Counted from the stretch's first letter, positions 18,402-27,507 are shown. The stretch is DNA of 64,000 bases from Paenibacillus sp. FSL H7-0331 (GCF_001956045.1 NZ_MRTH01000025.1:49431-113430), one strand, 5' to 3'. Program-made: numbers and translations. The notes: a model not told the origin generated them from the letters alone.

Positions 18402-18410
18402 GCCCTTTTT
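18375..18410 (+). terminator. Hairpin with T-run whose stem contains two DnaA boxes
   Basis: A perfect 14-base-pair stem (18375-18388 with 18394-18407) has a five-base loop, followed by TTTTT (18406-18410) on the plus strand. No plus-strand gene lies upstream within the gap. It also sits 16 bases after the minus-strand methyltransferase stop, but on that strand lacks a T-run. It may be a terminator for an unannotated plus-strand transcript, or a structured DnaA site. Confidence 0.55.
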
Positions 18411-18425
18411 CCTGATTTTACAATT

Positions 18426-19262
18426 CTAAATATTCACACATTTTTGACTATATTTTTTCCTGCCAATATACAAAATATGGGATGAAGCACCTAACACATA
18501 AGGGTTTTCAGCTGTCCTCAGAAAAATGTCGAAAATTTTCTCTATTTCCTCATCCCCACGTTCCCTCCAGTAATTCCATTGGGCCTGTGAGAGCAGTGAA
18601 CCGATATTGGAGGAACCGATGATTTTTAACGTTTCAAAGCCCTGAGTCTCCATAAACGGTTGAATCTCTTCTATGTTATAATAGTAAGCTCCTGTAAATC
18701 TTCCCTCATCCTGATGATCAAATGTACCGGTTTCCATAAAGCGAATAATTGCAGCAGCCTCATCGTGGGGTTTCCAATTTGTGGGTGACAGCAGTGAGCT
18801 TAGCACGTGGCGTACTCGCGGCATAAAAGCCACGAATACGACTCCATTCATTTCGGTAACCCTGTTCAGCTCCTGCACAGCGGCCACCCGATCCGCTTCC
18901 TGCTGCAAATGGTACAACGGCCCGAGCATCAAGGAAGCTGCGAATTGACCGTCTGTAAACCGGCTTAAATCTGTCGCATCAGCAACCTCAAAAGCAGTAA
19001 ATTGCTCCAGCAGGCTTAAGTGTTCCGCTTTAGCCCTCGCTAACTCGACCAGCTTCGGTGTCAGGTCGGTCAGCGTTACCTTGTATCCAAGCTGTGCCAG
19101 CTTCAGCGCGTATTTACCGGGACCCGCTCCATTATCGAGAACTGCTCCATGTCCAGGCAAATATTGCTGAATAAAGTGCCAATTGATGTTAAATTCCAAC
19201 GGTTCCCGGTCCAAACGTCCCCATTCATCAAAGGTCTCATAATACTTAACAATCCGGTTCAT
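18426..19262 (-). CDS. Class I SAM-dependent methyltransferase
   Basis: 278 residues from ATG 19262 (GGAAGG 9 bases upstream; an ATG two codons earlier is too close to the site). Motif I, VLDNGAGPGKYALKLA, is near residue 40, followed by VTLTDLTPKLVELA with the acidic ribose-binding residue, and ATDLSRF as motif II/III. These define a Rossmann-type methyltransferase. The C-terminal half, which would choose the substrate, is not recognised. It is a single gene between the DnaA-box cluster and leuA. Confidence 0.82.
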   Translation of the reverse strand: MNRIVKYYETFDEWGRLDREPLEFNINWHFIQQYLPGHGAVLDNGAGPGKYALKLAQLGYKVTLTDLTPKLVELARAKAEHLSLLEQFTAFEVADATDLSRFTDGQFAASLMLGPLYHLQQEADRVAAVQELNRVTEMNGVVFVAFMPRVRHVLSSLLSPTNWKPHDEAAAIIRFMETGTFDHQDEGRFTGAYYYNIEEIQPFMETQGFETLKIIGSSNIGSLLSQAQWNYWRERGDEEIEKIFDIFLRTAENPYVLGASSHILYIGRKKYSQKCVNI

Positions 19263-19436
19263 CGTCATCACCCTTCCCAATGGCAGTTACCAAGCCAACC
19301 GATGAATAGATTCACAATGCATACTAGCGCTTTTTACAGCCTAAAATCGACGTATCATGAACACATAGCCATACTATTGTGAGCCAAGTTCCAGATACGT
19401 CCGACTCTCTGGCTGCTCCCTATCCTAAGCCCCCAC

Positions 19437-21071
19437 TTACGGAATCGTGATCTCAACGTCCTCGCTGGAAAAAGCATCCTGAGCAGCCTCATTGATTTGA
19501 TGCTCCCGTATTGCCTGATTGCAGGCCGCCATGAACGCTTGAGCTACCGCCATCAATACATCCTGATGTACCGATACACCTCTGTAATGATTTCCCTCCA
19601 CGCTTACGGTAACTATGGCCTCACCATTAGCCTGCTCACCTGATGACAGCGAGTACAGCTCCAGATCGGTAAATTGTACATCCAGAGGCAGTGCCTGCTT
19701 GATACCCGCAACCAATGCTTCGACAGCGCCATCACCCGTTCCCGAGCATACCAGCTCTTTGCCCAACCGATTGTCCTTAATGATGCAGGAGGACATCCGA
19801 TGTCCTTCAGTGCCAGTCAGAACCTGAGCCTGCACCAACGTATAAGGCTCCAGCACCTCATTGACGGTATGACCGATCAGTTCCAGCAGTTGATGATCCT
19901 GTACAACCTTTTGGCGATCAGCCAGCTCCTTGAACTGCACATACAACGATTCCATCTGCTCGCTCGTCAGCTGCACACCGAATTGGCTTACCCGGTGCTT
20001 GATTGCGTGCCGTCCCGAATGCTTGCCCAGAATGATCATGCTGCGCGGTACACCCAGCTTTTCCGGGTCCATAATTTCATACGTATTCCGATTTTTAAGC
20101 AGTCCGTCCTGATGAATGCCTGCCTCATGCTGGAACGCGTTGCGCCCCACTATCGGTTTATTAAAGGCAATCGGAAAGCTCATTGCCCGGCTCACCATTT
20201 GAGAGGTGGCATAAATATGCTCAGTACGAATACCTGTTTCCACCCCCAAGGCTCCTTTACGAGTTTCAATCGCCATGACCAATTCCTCCAGCGAGCAGTT
20301 GCCAGCACGTTCACCGACACCATTGACCGTCACCTCAACCTGAGTGACCCCCGCACGAATTGCGGCCAAACTATTGGCGACAGCAAGCCCCAGATCGTTA
20401 TGGCAGTGGGCACTGTACTCCACCTGCTTGCCACCTCGTACATGATTCATCACTCTGGTGAACATCGCACCGTATTCCTCAGGCATCGCGTAGCCAACAG
20501 TATCAGGAATATTGATGATCGTAGCCCCTTCTTCAATTGCCGCCTCAATGATTTCGAATAAAAACTCATCACCCGTCCGCGTAGCATCCATCGGAGAGAA
20601 CTCGATACGCTCTACAAACTGCTTGGCATAAGCTACCATCGAGCGAGCGATATCGATAACCTGCTGCCGCGATTTGCGCAGTTGAAAATCCAGATGAATG
20701 TCCGATGAGGACAAGAACATGTGCAGCCTTCTCCGCTCAGCGGCTTCAGTCGCACGGATCGCTGAATCGATATCCTCCTTGACTGAGCGCGCAAAGCCGC
20801 ATATTTCAACACCATGTATTTCCTGTGAGATACGCTGTACCGCCATAAAATCTCCAGGGCTTGAGATCGGGAATCCAGGCTCGATCACATCAACACCAAG
20901 CATAGCCAGCTGTTTGGCGATAACAATCTTTTGCTCTGGGTGCAGCGTAGCTCCCGGTGCCTGCTCGCCATCTCTCAGTGTAGTATCGAATATGCGGACT
21001 CTTTTAAGAGAGCTTGATTCCTGGCCTGCTTGCTGTTCCTTCTGATTTGTTTCGTTGTTATTGGTTGTCAT
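19437..21071 (-). CDS. leuA: 2-isopropylmalate synthase
   Basis: 544 residues from ATG 21071, chosen because GAGGAGG lies 8 bases upstream; the frame extends 54 codons further into the T-box leader, which is not coding. The catalytic domain begins RVRIFDTTLRDGEQAPG. The metal site HCHNDLGLAVANS and GVGERAGNCSLEE are intact, and the C-terminal regulatory domain that binds leucine is present. It condenses acetyl-CoA with 2-oxoisovalerate, committing carbon to leucine. It stands alone, without leuBCD or ilv genes, and is controlled by two tandem leucine T-boxes. Confidence 0.96.
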   Translation of the reverse strand: MTTNNNETNQKEQQAGQESSSLKRVRIFDTTLRDGEQAPGATLHPEQKIVIAKQLAMLGVDVIEPGFPISSPGDFMAVQRISQEIHGVEICGFARSVKEDIDSAIRATEAAERRRLHMFLSSSDIHLDFQLRKSRQQVIDIARSMVAYAKQFVERIEFSPMDATRTGDEFLFEIIEAAIEEGATIINIPDTVGYAMPEEYGAMFTRVMNHVRGGKQVEYSAHCHNDLGLAVANSLAAIRAGVTQVEVTVNGVGERAGNCSLEELVMAIETRKGALGVETGIRTEHIYATSQMVSRAMSFPIAFNKPIVGRNAFQHEAGIHQDGLLKNRNTYEIMDPEKLGVPRSMIILGKHSGRHAIKHRVSQFGVQLTSEQMESLYVQFKELADRQKVVQDHQLLELIGHTVNEVLEPYTLVQAQVLTGTEGHRMSSCIIKDNRLGKELVCSGTGDGAVEALVAGIKQALPLDVQFTDLELYSLSSGEQANGEAIVTVSVEGNHYRGVSVHQDVLMAVAQAFMAACNQAIREHQINEAAQDAFSSEDVEITIP

Positions 21072-21143
21072 GGATAACGCCTCCTCAGTATAATAAACCG
21101 CAATTTTCTTTAATTCTTCATCGTTCTCAGCTAATATCCACGC

Positions 21144-21481
21144 AAAAAAGACCCATCGTCTCTGTATAAGAGACGACAGGCCTTTGGCTGCCGCGGTACC
21201 ACTCTTGTTGATTTCCCGAAATAGGAAATCCACTTATGCGCATCGTAATTAGCAAGGAATGGGCATGAATGGCTGCTAAGCCAATCTCAAGCGTACACTC
21301 TAACGATGCGCTCCCCGATCACGTGGGGATTGTCCGTCGAAGCCTACGACCATCCAGACTCAAGCTGGATGATGTTCGGCTTCACCGCTCCCGGGCGAGC
21401 TTCAAGCCTCTTTTGACTGCGTCGCACCACCCCGCAGCTCTCTGGACAAAAGATAAGCTTTACTACTCCCGTTCTTCGCGT
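21144..21481 (-). ncRNA. T-box riboswitch (leucine), gene-proximal copy
   Basis: On the minus strand it reads, in order: the GAAGAACGGG leader element, AGAGAGCTGCGGGGTGGTG in stem I, a CTC codon candidate in the GAAGCTCGCCC specifier region, the T-box core AGAGTGGTACCGCG (complement of 21192-21206), then a terminator stem (21151-21182) followed by TTTTTT. Uncharged tRNA-Leu would pair with the specifier and the T-box bulge and stabilise the antiterminator. leuA follows 72 bases later. Confidence 0.92.
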
Positions 21482-21508
21482 TTACTTGTATCCTGTTTTA
21501 GTGAAACT

Positions 21509-21826
21509 AAAAAGACCTGCCGTCTCTTGTATAAGAGACGACAGGCCGTAGCTTGTCGCGGTACCACTCTTGTTGACCTCAGCTGTTAGCTGAATGTCCG
21601 CTTAGAGCACTGATGATAACTCCGGATTGACTGTAACCTCGATCCTGTATATCCTCAGCACAACCCGATCACGGAGGCTACCCGTCAGAACCTAATTCAA
21701 AGTGCAGCGCTACACCGATTCAGTTCCACCGCTCCCGGGCGAGTTTCATTGGCTTCTCTGACTGCGTTGCACCACCCGCAGCTCTCTGGACAGATCCGAC
21801 CGACTACTGTTCCCGTTCTTCGCGTT
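21509..21826 (-). ncRNA. T-box riboswitch (leucine), promoter-proximal copy
   Basis: Same order of elements as the copy nearer leuA: GAAGAACGGG, AGAGAGCTGCGGGTGGTG, a CTC specifier candidate in AAACTCGCCCGGGAGC, core AGAGTGGTACCGCG (complement of 21557-21571) and a terminator (21516-21547) with a T-run. The two copies share terminator arms and the specifier region but differ in the body of stem I and II. Both must be passed before leuA is transcribed. Confidence 0.92.
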
Positions 21827-21842
21827 TATGATATTGTTTGTT

Positions 21843-21871
21843 AGTATAGTATGCTGCTCAGCAGTTGTCAA
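21843..21871 (-). promoter_or_regulatory. Sigma-A promoter of the leuA T-box leader
   Basis: TTGACA (complement of 21866-21871), exactly 17 bases, TATACT (complement of 21843-21848). Transcription would start just ahead of the distal T-box. Confidence 0.88.
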
Positions 21872-21922
21872 TGCTCAAAAAATAAAATTATATTTTAATT
21901 TTCACTTAGGCTTGCCCAAATA

Positions 21923-21952
21923 GTAAAAAAACGGCGCCCCAGGGAGCACCGT
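21923..21952 (-). terminator. Terminator of the purine permease gene
   Basis: On the minus strand ACGGTGCTCC pairs with GGGGCGCCGT (two G-U), then a run of T (complement of 21925-21930). It lies 25 bases past the permease stop. Confidence 0.85.
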
Positions 21953-21976
21953 TATATTCCTCAACACTCAGTATGA

Positions 21977-23374
21977 TTAGCCTTCGCTGCCGATGAAAGC
22001 ATACCGTAGTATAATCAGCACAGCAAGCACCCACATCAGCCAGTGAACCTTATAAGTACCACTTTCTCTGAAGTTGGCAACCGTTGCAAGAATGACATAC
22101 GTTACAATGCCAAATGAAATACCGTTAGCAATATTATACGTAAACGGCATTAAGGCAATGGTCAAAAACGCTGGAATTGCAACGACATAATCTTGAAAAT
22201 CAATATCCTTGACCGATTGCATCATCAGCACACCGACAATAATCAGGGCAGCAGCCGTAGCCGACCCCGGAATCAAGGCAGCAATCGGAGCCAGGAACAA
22301 GGCCAGCAGGAAGCATACCCCTGTCGTCACCGCTGTTAAACCTGTTCGTCCACCCTGTGCAACACCCGCAGCGCTTTCTACAAAAGCCGTCACCGTGCTT
22401 GTACCAACTAACGCACCGCCACTGACCGCAACGGCATCGACCATCATCGCTTTACCGACTTTTTTGTTGCCTTCGGCTTTATTTTTCATAAAACCGGCAC
22501 GATTCGCCGTTCCCACCAAAGTGCCAAACGTATCAAACAATTCGACAAACGTAAACGTCGCGATCACCGATATAATTCCGACATTCATTAGCCCCTTAAA
22601 ATCGAACTGCGCAAATGCCAGCTTGCTCAGATCCGGTACCCATGTGGTTTTGGCGTCGCCCAGCATGCCGAGATTAACCTGCCCCATGAAATACCCAACT
22701 ACGGTTGTGAGCAAAATACCAAACAAAATGGCTCCGCGTACGCGCAGCACCAGCAATATTGAAATCAGCACCAGACCAATGATACAAAGCACAACGCCTG
22801 GATCTTTCAAACTACCCATATGAATAACCGTTTCAAACGATAATACATCCGTAAACTTGTGCGCAGGAATATCCTTGCCTGATTCAACCGCTACCGTCAT
22901 CAGTCCGCTGTTTTTCAAGCCTATGATCGTAATAAACAGACCAATACCGACTGTAATGGCATGCTTCAAACTATCCGGCACCGCTACCAGCAGCAACTGA
23001 CGTACCTTCGTGACGGTTAGCAGAATGAAGATCAATCCAGAAATAAAGACCGCCGCTAACCCCATCTGGAACGTAAACTGGCCTTGAGAAGATAAAATAA
23101 CTGTTGCAAAATACGCATTGAGTCCCATACCCGGCGCTAACGCAACTGGAAAGTTCACGAACAGTCCCATTGCAATCGTCATCACACCGGCCGCTATCGC
23201 TGTTGCCAAAAATACAGCCATCCAATCCATCCCTGTAGCACCTGAGCCAAACGCACTAAGAATGTTCGGGTTGACCGCCAAAATATACGCCATGGTCATG
23301 AACGTCGTTAAACCGGCCATGATCTCGGTGCGTACCGTGGTGCCGTTCTCTTTCAATTTAAAAAATCGATCCAT
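21977..23374 (-). CDS. pbuG: NCS2 family guanine/hypoxanthine permease
   Basis: 465 residues from ATG 23374; upstream codons in the same frame lie in the untranslated leader. MDRFFKLKENGTTVRTEIMAGLTTFMTMAYI is the typical start of the AzgA/PbuG branch of NCS2 carriers. About twelve membrane segments follow, with GFDGLFDT-type and TSTVTAFVESAAGVAQGGRTG-like conserved elements recognisable. It imports guanine or hypoxanthine by proton symport. A guanine-class riboswitch 200 bases upstream supports this substrate. In B. subtilis pbuG follows guaA directly; here guaA lies some 7 kb upstream with other genes between. Confidence 0.88.
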   Translation of the reverse strand: MDRFFKLKENGTTVRTEIMAGLTTFMTMAYILAVNPNILSAFGSGATGMDWMAVFLATAIAAGVMTIAMGLFVNFPVALAPGMGLNAYFATVILSSQGQFTFQMGLAAVFISGLIFILLTVTKVRQLLLVAVPDSLKHAITVGIGLFITIIGLKNSGLMTVAVESGKDIPAHKFTDVLSFETVIHMGSLKDPGVVLCIIGLVLISILLVLRVRGAILFGILLTTVVGYFMGQVNLGMLGDAKTTWVPDLSKLAFAQFDFKGLMNVGIISVIATFTFVELFDTFGTLVGTANRAGFMKNKAEGNKKVGKAMMVDAVAVSGGALVGTSTVTAFVESAAGVAQGGRTGLTAVTTGVCFLLALFLAPIAALIPGSATAAALIIVGVLMMQSVKDIDFQDYVVAIPAFLTIALMPFTYNIANGISFGIVTYVILATVANFRESGTYKVHWLMWVLAVLIILRYAFIGSEG

Positions 23375-23572
23375 TACCCCAAATCCCTCCAAATGGTTTC
23401 TTGGAACAACGAAAAAACTCAGCCCGATTTCTGCTAAGTTCGCAAACAAAGGCAATAACTACCATAATCCCCTAATCCATAACCAGTAAACCTGATACGC
23501 CCCTTATTTTGCACAAGGAATTACTATAGGTGTCGGTCATCTTGAGGATAGATTTGTCATCCTTCGTTTGTT

Positions 23573-23634
23573 CGTAGCCAGATCATTTACGGTGATCTCG
23601 TAGAAACTTCCGGGCCTATTCCCGAAATTATACG
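23573..23634 (-). ncRNA. Guanine-type purine riboswitch aptamer
   Basis: On the minus strand P1 is formed by TTCGTA and TACGAA. Between them come TATAAT, GGGAATAGG.CCCGG, AGTTTCTACGAG and CACCGTAAATG, then CTGGCTACG. The conserved core is complete. The specificity base corresponding to position 74 of the xpt aptamer is C (GGCTA), which pairs guanine rather than adenine. About 200 bases separate it from the permease start; no clear intrinsic terminator was found there. Confidence 0.93.
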
Positions 23635-23662
23635 AATCGCTATTTTCCTTTTGATATCATTT

Positions 23663-23691
23663 ATTTTAAAAGCGTATGCCCAGCTTGTCAA
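23663..23691 (-). promoter_or_regulatory. Sigma-A promoter of the riboswitch-permease transcript
   Basis: TTGACA (complement of 23686-23691), 17 bases, TAAAAT (complement of 23663-23668), ending about 29 bases before the aptamer. Confidence 0.87.
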
Positions 23692-23825
23692 TCGATTTTC
23701 CGAACAACTTCAATAAAAATGCACCTTATTGTTCGTTATTTATCCTGCAGCTTAACTAGAAAAGATCGCCCTGTATGGCCTTGTCCACCCTTCACCCCTT
23801 TTCATTCCTGAAATTCCATTTTCAA

Positions 23826-23860
23826 GAAAAAAGAGACCCACAGCAACGGGCTGCGGGTCT
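23826..23860 (-). terminator. Terminator after the iron transport operon
   Basis: On the minus strand AGACCCGCAG pairs with CTGTGGGTCT (one G-U) and is followed by CTTTTTTCTT. It lies about 190 bases past the ATP-binding subunit stop and about 70 bases past the guaA-like remnant. Confidence 0.87.
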
Positions 23861-23927
23861 AAAGTATATATTTTAAAAGGGGGGTTGAGTACTAGTATAG
23901 GCTATTTACATGTAAATCAGATGAATA

Positions 23928-24056
23928 TCAGATTACATGTTTATTACAAATGTATTCCCATTCAATCGTAGCGTCGTAGACGATCCGGTTGCCACCCTTC
24001 CGGGTGATTTCCGTGTATTCAATACGGACCTGGAAGCTAAGCTTATCCTGCGTTAG
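23928..24056 (-). pseudogene. Possible relic of a guaA 3' end
   Basis: A 42-codon open stretch without a start codon, overlapping the end of the ABC ATPase gene. It reads KLSFQVRIEYTEI... then GGNRIVYDATIEWEYICN. Intact GuaA in this window ends [31 protein letters not shown]; the relic has NRIVYD joined directly to ATIEWE, and its stop is changed to a Tyr codon. At DNA level TATTCCCAyTCAATCGTAGC occurs here (23953-23972) and at the guaA end (30225-30244) with one mismatch. A chance short frame remains possible. Confidence 0.45.
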
Positions 24057-24690
24057 TCATATGAACAATCCGGTCACATATAGCATCGGCATCTTCTTTA
24101 TCATGGGTAACGAGAATCGAAGTAATGTTTGCCGTTCGCAGTAGTTGACGCAACTCCTTCCGAATTTCCCCCTTCAGTCCGGCATCTAAATTACTGAAGG
24201 GCTCATCCATGAGCAATACAGCCGGTTCCGGCGCCAAAGCACGTGCAAAAGCAACACGCTGCTGCTGCCCTCCGCTAAGCTCGTGCGGATACCGCTTCCC
24301 ATAGCTCTCCAGTTGTACAAGCTCTAACATCGCCTGCAGCCGCTGCTTACGTTCAGCTCTGGATAACCGGTGTAATCCGAACATAATATTTTGCGCTACA
24401 GTTAAATGGGGAAAAAGGGCATATTCCTGAAAAACCATACCAACGCCGCGGGCTTCAGGCTGAATGAATGACCTTTCGCTCACCATCATTGTACCATTGA
24501 TCACAATGTTTCCTGAAGAGGGTACCTCCAGCCCGGATATGAGCCGAAGCAGCGTGCTTTTCCCGCAACCGCTCTGACCGAGGATACCAACCACTTCGCC
24601 CTGGTCCAACTGCATAGAGAAATCGTGAAGCACGCTCTCATTGCCTTTGGCATATTGAAAAGAGATACGGTTCATTTCAAAAAAAGTCAT
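24043..24690 (-). CDS. Iron(III) ABC transporter, ATP-binding protein
   Basis: 215 residues. Walker A GQSGCGKST, signature LSGGQQQRVAFARAL, Walker B LLMDEPFSNLD and the switch His (LVTHD) are present. Full-length FbpC proteins carry an additional C-terminal regulatory domain; it is absent here, leaving only the nucleotide-binding core. Its ATG overlaps the permease stop (ATGA), so the two are translationally coupled. It energises import by the fused permease and binding protein upstream in the operon. Confidence 0.88.
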   Translation of the reverse strand: MTFFEMNRISFQYAKGNESVLHDFSMQLDQGEVVGILGQSGCGKSTLLRLISGLEVPSSGNIVINGTMMVSERSFIQPEARGVGMVFQEYALFPHLTVAQNIMFGLHRLSRAERKQRLQAMLELVQLESYGKRYPHELSGGQQQRVAFARALAPEPAVLLMDEPFSNLDAGLKGEIRKELRQLLRTANITSILVTHDKEDADAICDRIVHMTNAG

Positions 24691-26339
24691 TCTGAATTTC
24701 TCTCTCCTAACCAGTAATAGAAATAAACAGAGATCATCCCAACGGCTATAATGAATAAGGAGGGAATGGAGGCTTGATGAATTTGTTCGTCACTGGCGTA
24801 TTGGTAGGCTTTTGTGGCTAATGTGTCAAAATTAAATGGCCTCAGAAGCAGAGTGAGCGGCAGCTCTTTGACAATTTCCATAAAAGCCAAAATACAGCCT
24901 GTGAACACAGCTCCTTTGATCAATGGCAAATCGACCTTGAAAAAGGTTTTCGTAAGCCCCAACCCCAGCAGCCGGGATGCTTCCGTGTAACGATTTCCTA
25001 TCTTTTCGAATCCCGCCTCCACAGAATTAAAGCCAACGGCTAAAAATCGGATCACATAAGCGAAGATAAGCATAAGCAATGACATACTGAGCACCAGCTT
25101 GTTCACCCCCCAACCGAACTTCTCATACAACCCGCCAAGCTGGTTATCCAATGAGATGAACACAGCAAGTACCCCGATCGAGAGAACGGCTCCTGGAATC
25201 GCGTACCCTGAGGAAATAAGTTTGGACAAAATAAGTGTAAAAGCGGAGCGCTGATAACGGCATACGTTAGCCACAATAACAGCAAAAAGCATCAAAACAA
25301 CGATCGAAACCAGCGATATAAAAAGTGTATTGAAGAGAAGCCCCCAGAATTGGGAACTCATAACTTCCTTGTACGTCCATGTCGCCCATACACTCAGCTG
25401 AAGGACTGGAACCAGAAAAGAGAACGAAACAATAAAACCGCTTAAGATAACAGCTATAAGTGCAGGCATACCGTGTAGTCGCCTCCGGCTAAGAGGGCGG
25501 GTCCTGCTTGTTGAAGCATGATACCGCCTCCGTTTCCGAAGAACTCTTTCAATTATGAATAAGCCGATAATAAAGCTCATTAGCAGTGCAGCCAGCCGAA
25601 TCGCCGATTCTACGTCATACATGCCAAACCAGGTTTGAAAAATGGCAGTAGTAAAAGACTGAATCCCAAAGTACTTTGTAACCCCAAAATCATTCAATAC
25701 TTCAAAAGCGATCAGACTTACTCCCCCGATAATCGCAGCCTGCGACAGTGGCAATACAACCCTAAAAAAAATATACAGTGGATTTTTGCCTAACAATCTG
25801 GCATTTTCAATAAAAGAGGCACTTTGCCTCTCCAGGAACGTTTTTGTGATCAGATACACATAAGGAAATAAAAACAAGCTGAAAATAACAATGGCTCCCT
25901 TCATCGACATTATATCGAAATAGGCTTGATTCAGATTCCAGCCCAGAACATTGCGCATAAAAATTTGAACACTGCCTGTGTAACCCAACATGTTGGCATA
26001 GGTATAAGCTGCAATGTACGGTGGAACAGCGAGCGGCAGCACAAAAGCCCAAGTAAAAAAACGTCTGAGCGGGAAATCATAGGCGGCTATTAGCCAGGCA
26101 AGCGTTACGCCAATCAACACGGTACAGATACCTGTACCGAGCACAAGCCATAAAGATTGCATAGCATAATCCAGCAGTAAATAGTCCTTTATATGCTGCC
26201 AATTCTCATTAGGGGAATGAAAGAGACCTGTCACAATATATAAAGACGGAAGAAGGGCCGCGAAGGCCCCTATCACGCTTAATAAATTCCATCCGTTGTT
26301 ATATTTCTTCAGGTTGCGCAGCCAAGTGGAAACAATCAT
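24687..26339 (-). CDS. Iron(III) ABC transporter, fused permease (FbpB/ThiP type)
   Basis: 550 residues with about twelve membrane segments arranged as two homologous halves of six. The EAA-like cytoplasmic loops (ARLLGKNPLYIFFRVVLPLSQA and EASRLLGLGLTKTFFKVDLPL, interrupted here by family variation) contact the ATPase. This architecture is typical of Fe(III) and thiamine importers; the Fur boxes and FbpA-type binding protein favour iron. It starts two bases after the binding-protein stop and overlaps the ATPase gene by four bases. Confidence 0.88.
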   Translation of the reverse strand: MIVSTWLRNLKKYNNGWNLLSVIGAFAALLPSLYIVTGLFHSPNENWQHIKDYLLLDYAMQSLWLVLGTGICTVLIGVTLAWLIAAYDFPLRRFFTWAFVLPLAVPPYIAAYTYANMLGYTGSVQIFMRNVLGWNLNQAYFDIMSMKGAIVIFSLFLFPYVYLITKTFLERQSASFIENARLLGKNPLYIFFRVVLPLSQAAIIGGVSLIAFEVLNDFGVTKYFGIQSFTTAIFQTWFGMYDVESAIRLAALLMSFIIGLFIIERVLRKRRRYHASTSRTRPLSRRRLHGMPALIAVILSGFIVSFSFLVPVLQLSVWATWTYKEVMSSQFWGLLFNTLFISLVSIVVLMLFAVIVANVCRYQRSAFTLILSKLISSGYAIPGAVLSIGVLAVFISLDNQLGGLYEKFGWGVNKLVLSMSLLMLIFAYVIRFLAVGFNSVEAGFEKIGNRYTEASRLLGLGLTKTFFKVDLPLIKGAVFTGCILAFMEIVKELPLTLLLRPFNFDTLATKAYQYASDEQIHQASIPSLFIIAVGMISVYFYYWLGERNSE

Positions 26340-26341
26340 CC

Positions 26342-27472
26342 CTACTTCCAGCCTGCCTTGTTAAGAAGTTCGGTCGCTTTTTTGTTATGATCGCCCAGCT
26401 TCGCAAAATCGATTTGTTGGGATTTGAACGTCCCCCAGGTTTTTAATAGCTCCGGCTTGTCCGCCGCTTCATTAACCGGGAACTCAAAGCTGCCTTGCGT
26501 CAGAAGGGTTTGGCCTTCTTTTGAAGTCATATATTCGATAAGCTTGATCGCGTTGTCTTTATTTTTGGCATTCTTGGTCAGACCCACGCCGCTAATATTA
26601 AGATGAGTACCTGTTGTGCTTTGGTTTGGGAAAAAGACACCGATGTTCTGGGCTACTTTGACTTCTTCCGCATCCTTGGACGCCAGCATTTGACCTACAT
26701 AATAGGTATTCATAATCGCAACATCACCAACTTTGGCGGCAATAGCCTTGGCTTGGTCACGGTCTCCACCTTCCGGCTTGCGGGCCAGATTAGCAGCAAT
26801 ACCTTTGGCCCATGCCTCAGCCTTTGCTTCTCCATCGAGTTCAACGAATGAAGCTACTAGTGACTGGTTGTACAAGCTCGTTGAAGAGCGGGCCAATACC
26901 TTCCCTTTCCACTTGTCTGTGGCCAGATCCTCATATGTAGACAATTGCTCCGGTTTAATCCGGTCCTTAGCATACACGATAACCCTTGCACGAGTGGCTA
27001 TACCAATCCAGTTATTATCCTTGTCGCGCCACTGCTTAGGTACGTTCTGGTCAACACTAGAAGACTGAATCACTTGCAGTACACCGTTCTGCTTGGCATA
27101 ATTCAATACGCCTCCGTCTACAGTAATGAACAAGTCCGCCTCTGAGCTAGCACCTTCACGCTTCAAACGTTCAACCAGCTCTTCGGCCGTACCTTTGATT
27201 TCATTGACTTTAATACCTGTTTGTTTCGTAAAAGCGCTGAATAATACGCTATCTACATCGTAGTGTCTGGCTGTAAAAATGTTAACAACCTGATCCTTGC
27301 CAGTAGCCGAACTTGCTGCTGGCGCTTGTGAAGAATTCGCCGGGCTGGTACTCTCTGCCTTTGGCTGTGGCGTGGAAGAAGTCCCACCCGTTGTAGGGCT
27401 TGAACCGCATGCGGCTACGATAATTGACAGGATGATCAGCAGCATGGTACTGAATAGGGCTTGCTTTTTCAT
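26342..27472 (-). CDS. Iron(III) ABC transporter, substrate-binding lipoprotein
   Basis: 376 residues with a lipoprotein signal (basic start, hydrophobic core, lipobox IVAAC at about 17-21). A Ser/Thr/Pro-rich spacer and an FbpA/FutA-like domain follow: VNIFTARHYDVDSVLFSAF, a Glu/Lys-rich lobe, and NTYYVGQMLAS, whose adjacent tyrosines are in the position of the iron ligands in this family. It is the first gene of the three-gene importer and has Fur-box-like sites in the upstream region. Translation starts at ATG 27472 behind GGAGATG. Confidence 0.88.
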   Translation of the reverse strand: MKKQALFSTMLLIILSIIVAACGSSPTTGGTSSTPQPKAESTSPANSSQAPAASSATGKDQVVNIFTARHYDVDSVLFSAFTKQTGIKVNEIKGTAEELVERLKREGASSEADLFITVDGGVLNYAKQNGVLQVIQSSSVDQNVPKQWRDKDNNWIGIATRARVIVYAKDRIKPEQLSTYEDLATDKWKGKVLARSSTSLYNQSLVASFVELDGEAKAEAWAKGIAANLARKPEGGDRDQAKAIAAKVGDVAIMNTYYVGQMLASKDAEEVKVAQNIGVFFPNQSTTGTHLNISGVGLTKNAKNKDNAIKLIEYMTSKEGQTLLTQGSFEFPVNEAADKPELLKTWGTFKSQQIDFAKLGDHNKKATELLNKAGWK

Positions 27473-27507
27473 TTGAAATCTACATCTCCATTCGTTATAA
27501 AGTAATT

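Noticed and set aside
19674..20561. Open frame of 295 codons on the plus strand
   Set aside because: Antisense to leuA, which has all catalytic motifs; no initiation signals.
20980..21233. N-terminal extension of LeuA into the leader
   Set aside because: The extra 54 codons overlap the T-box terminator, and the ATG at 21071 has a proper ribosome-binding site.
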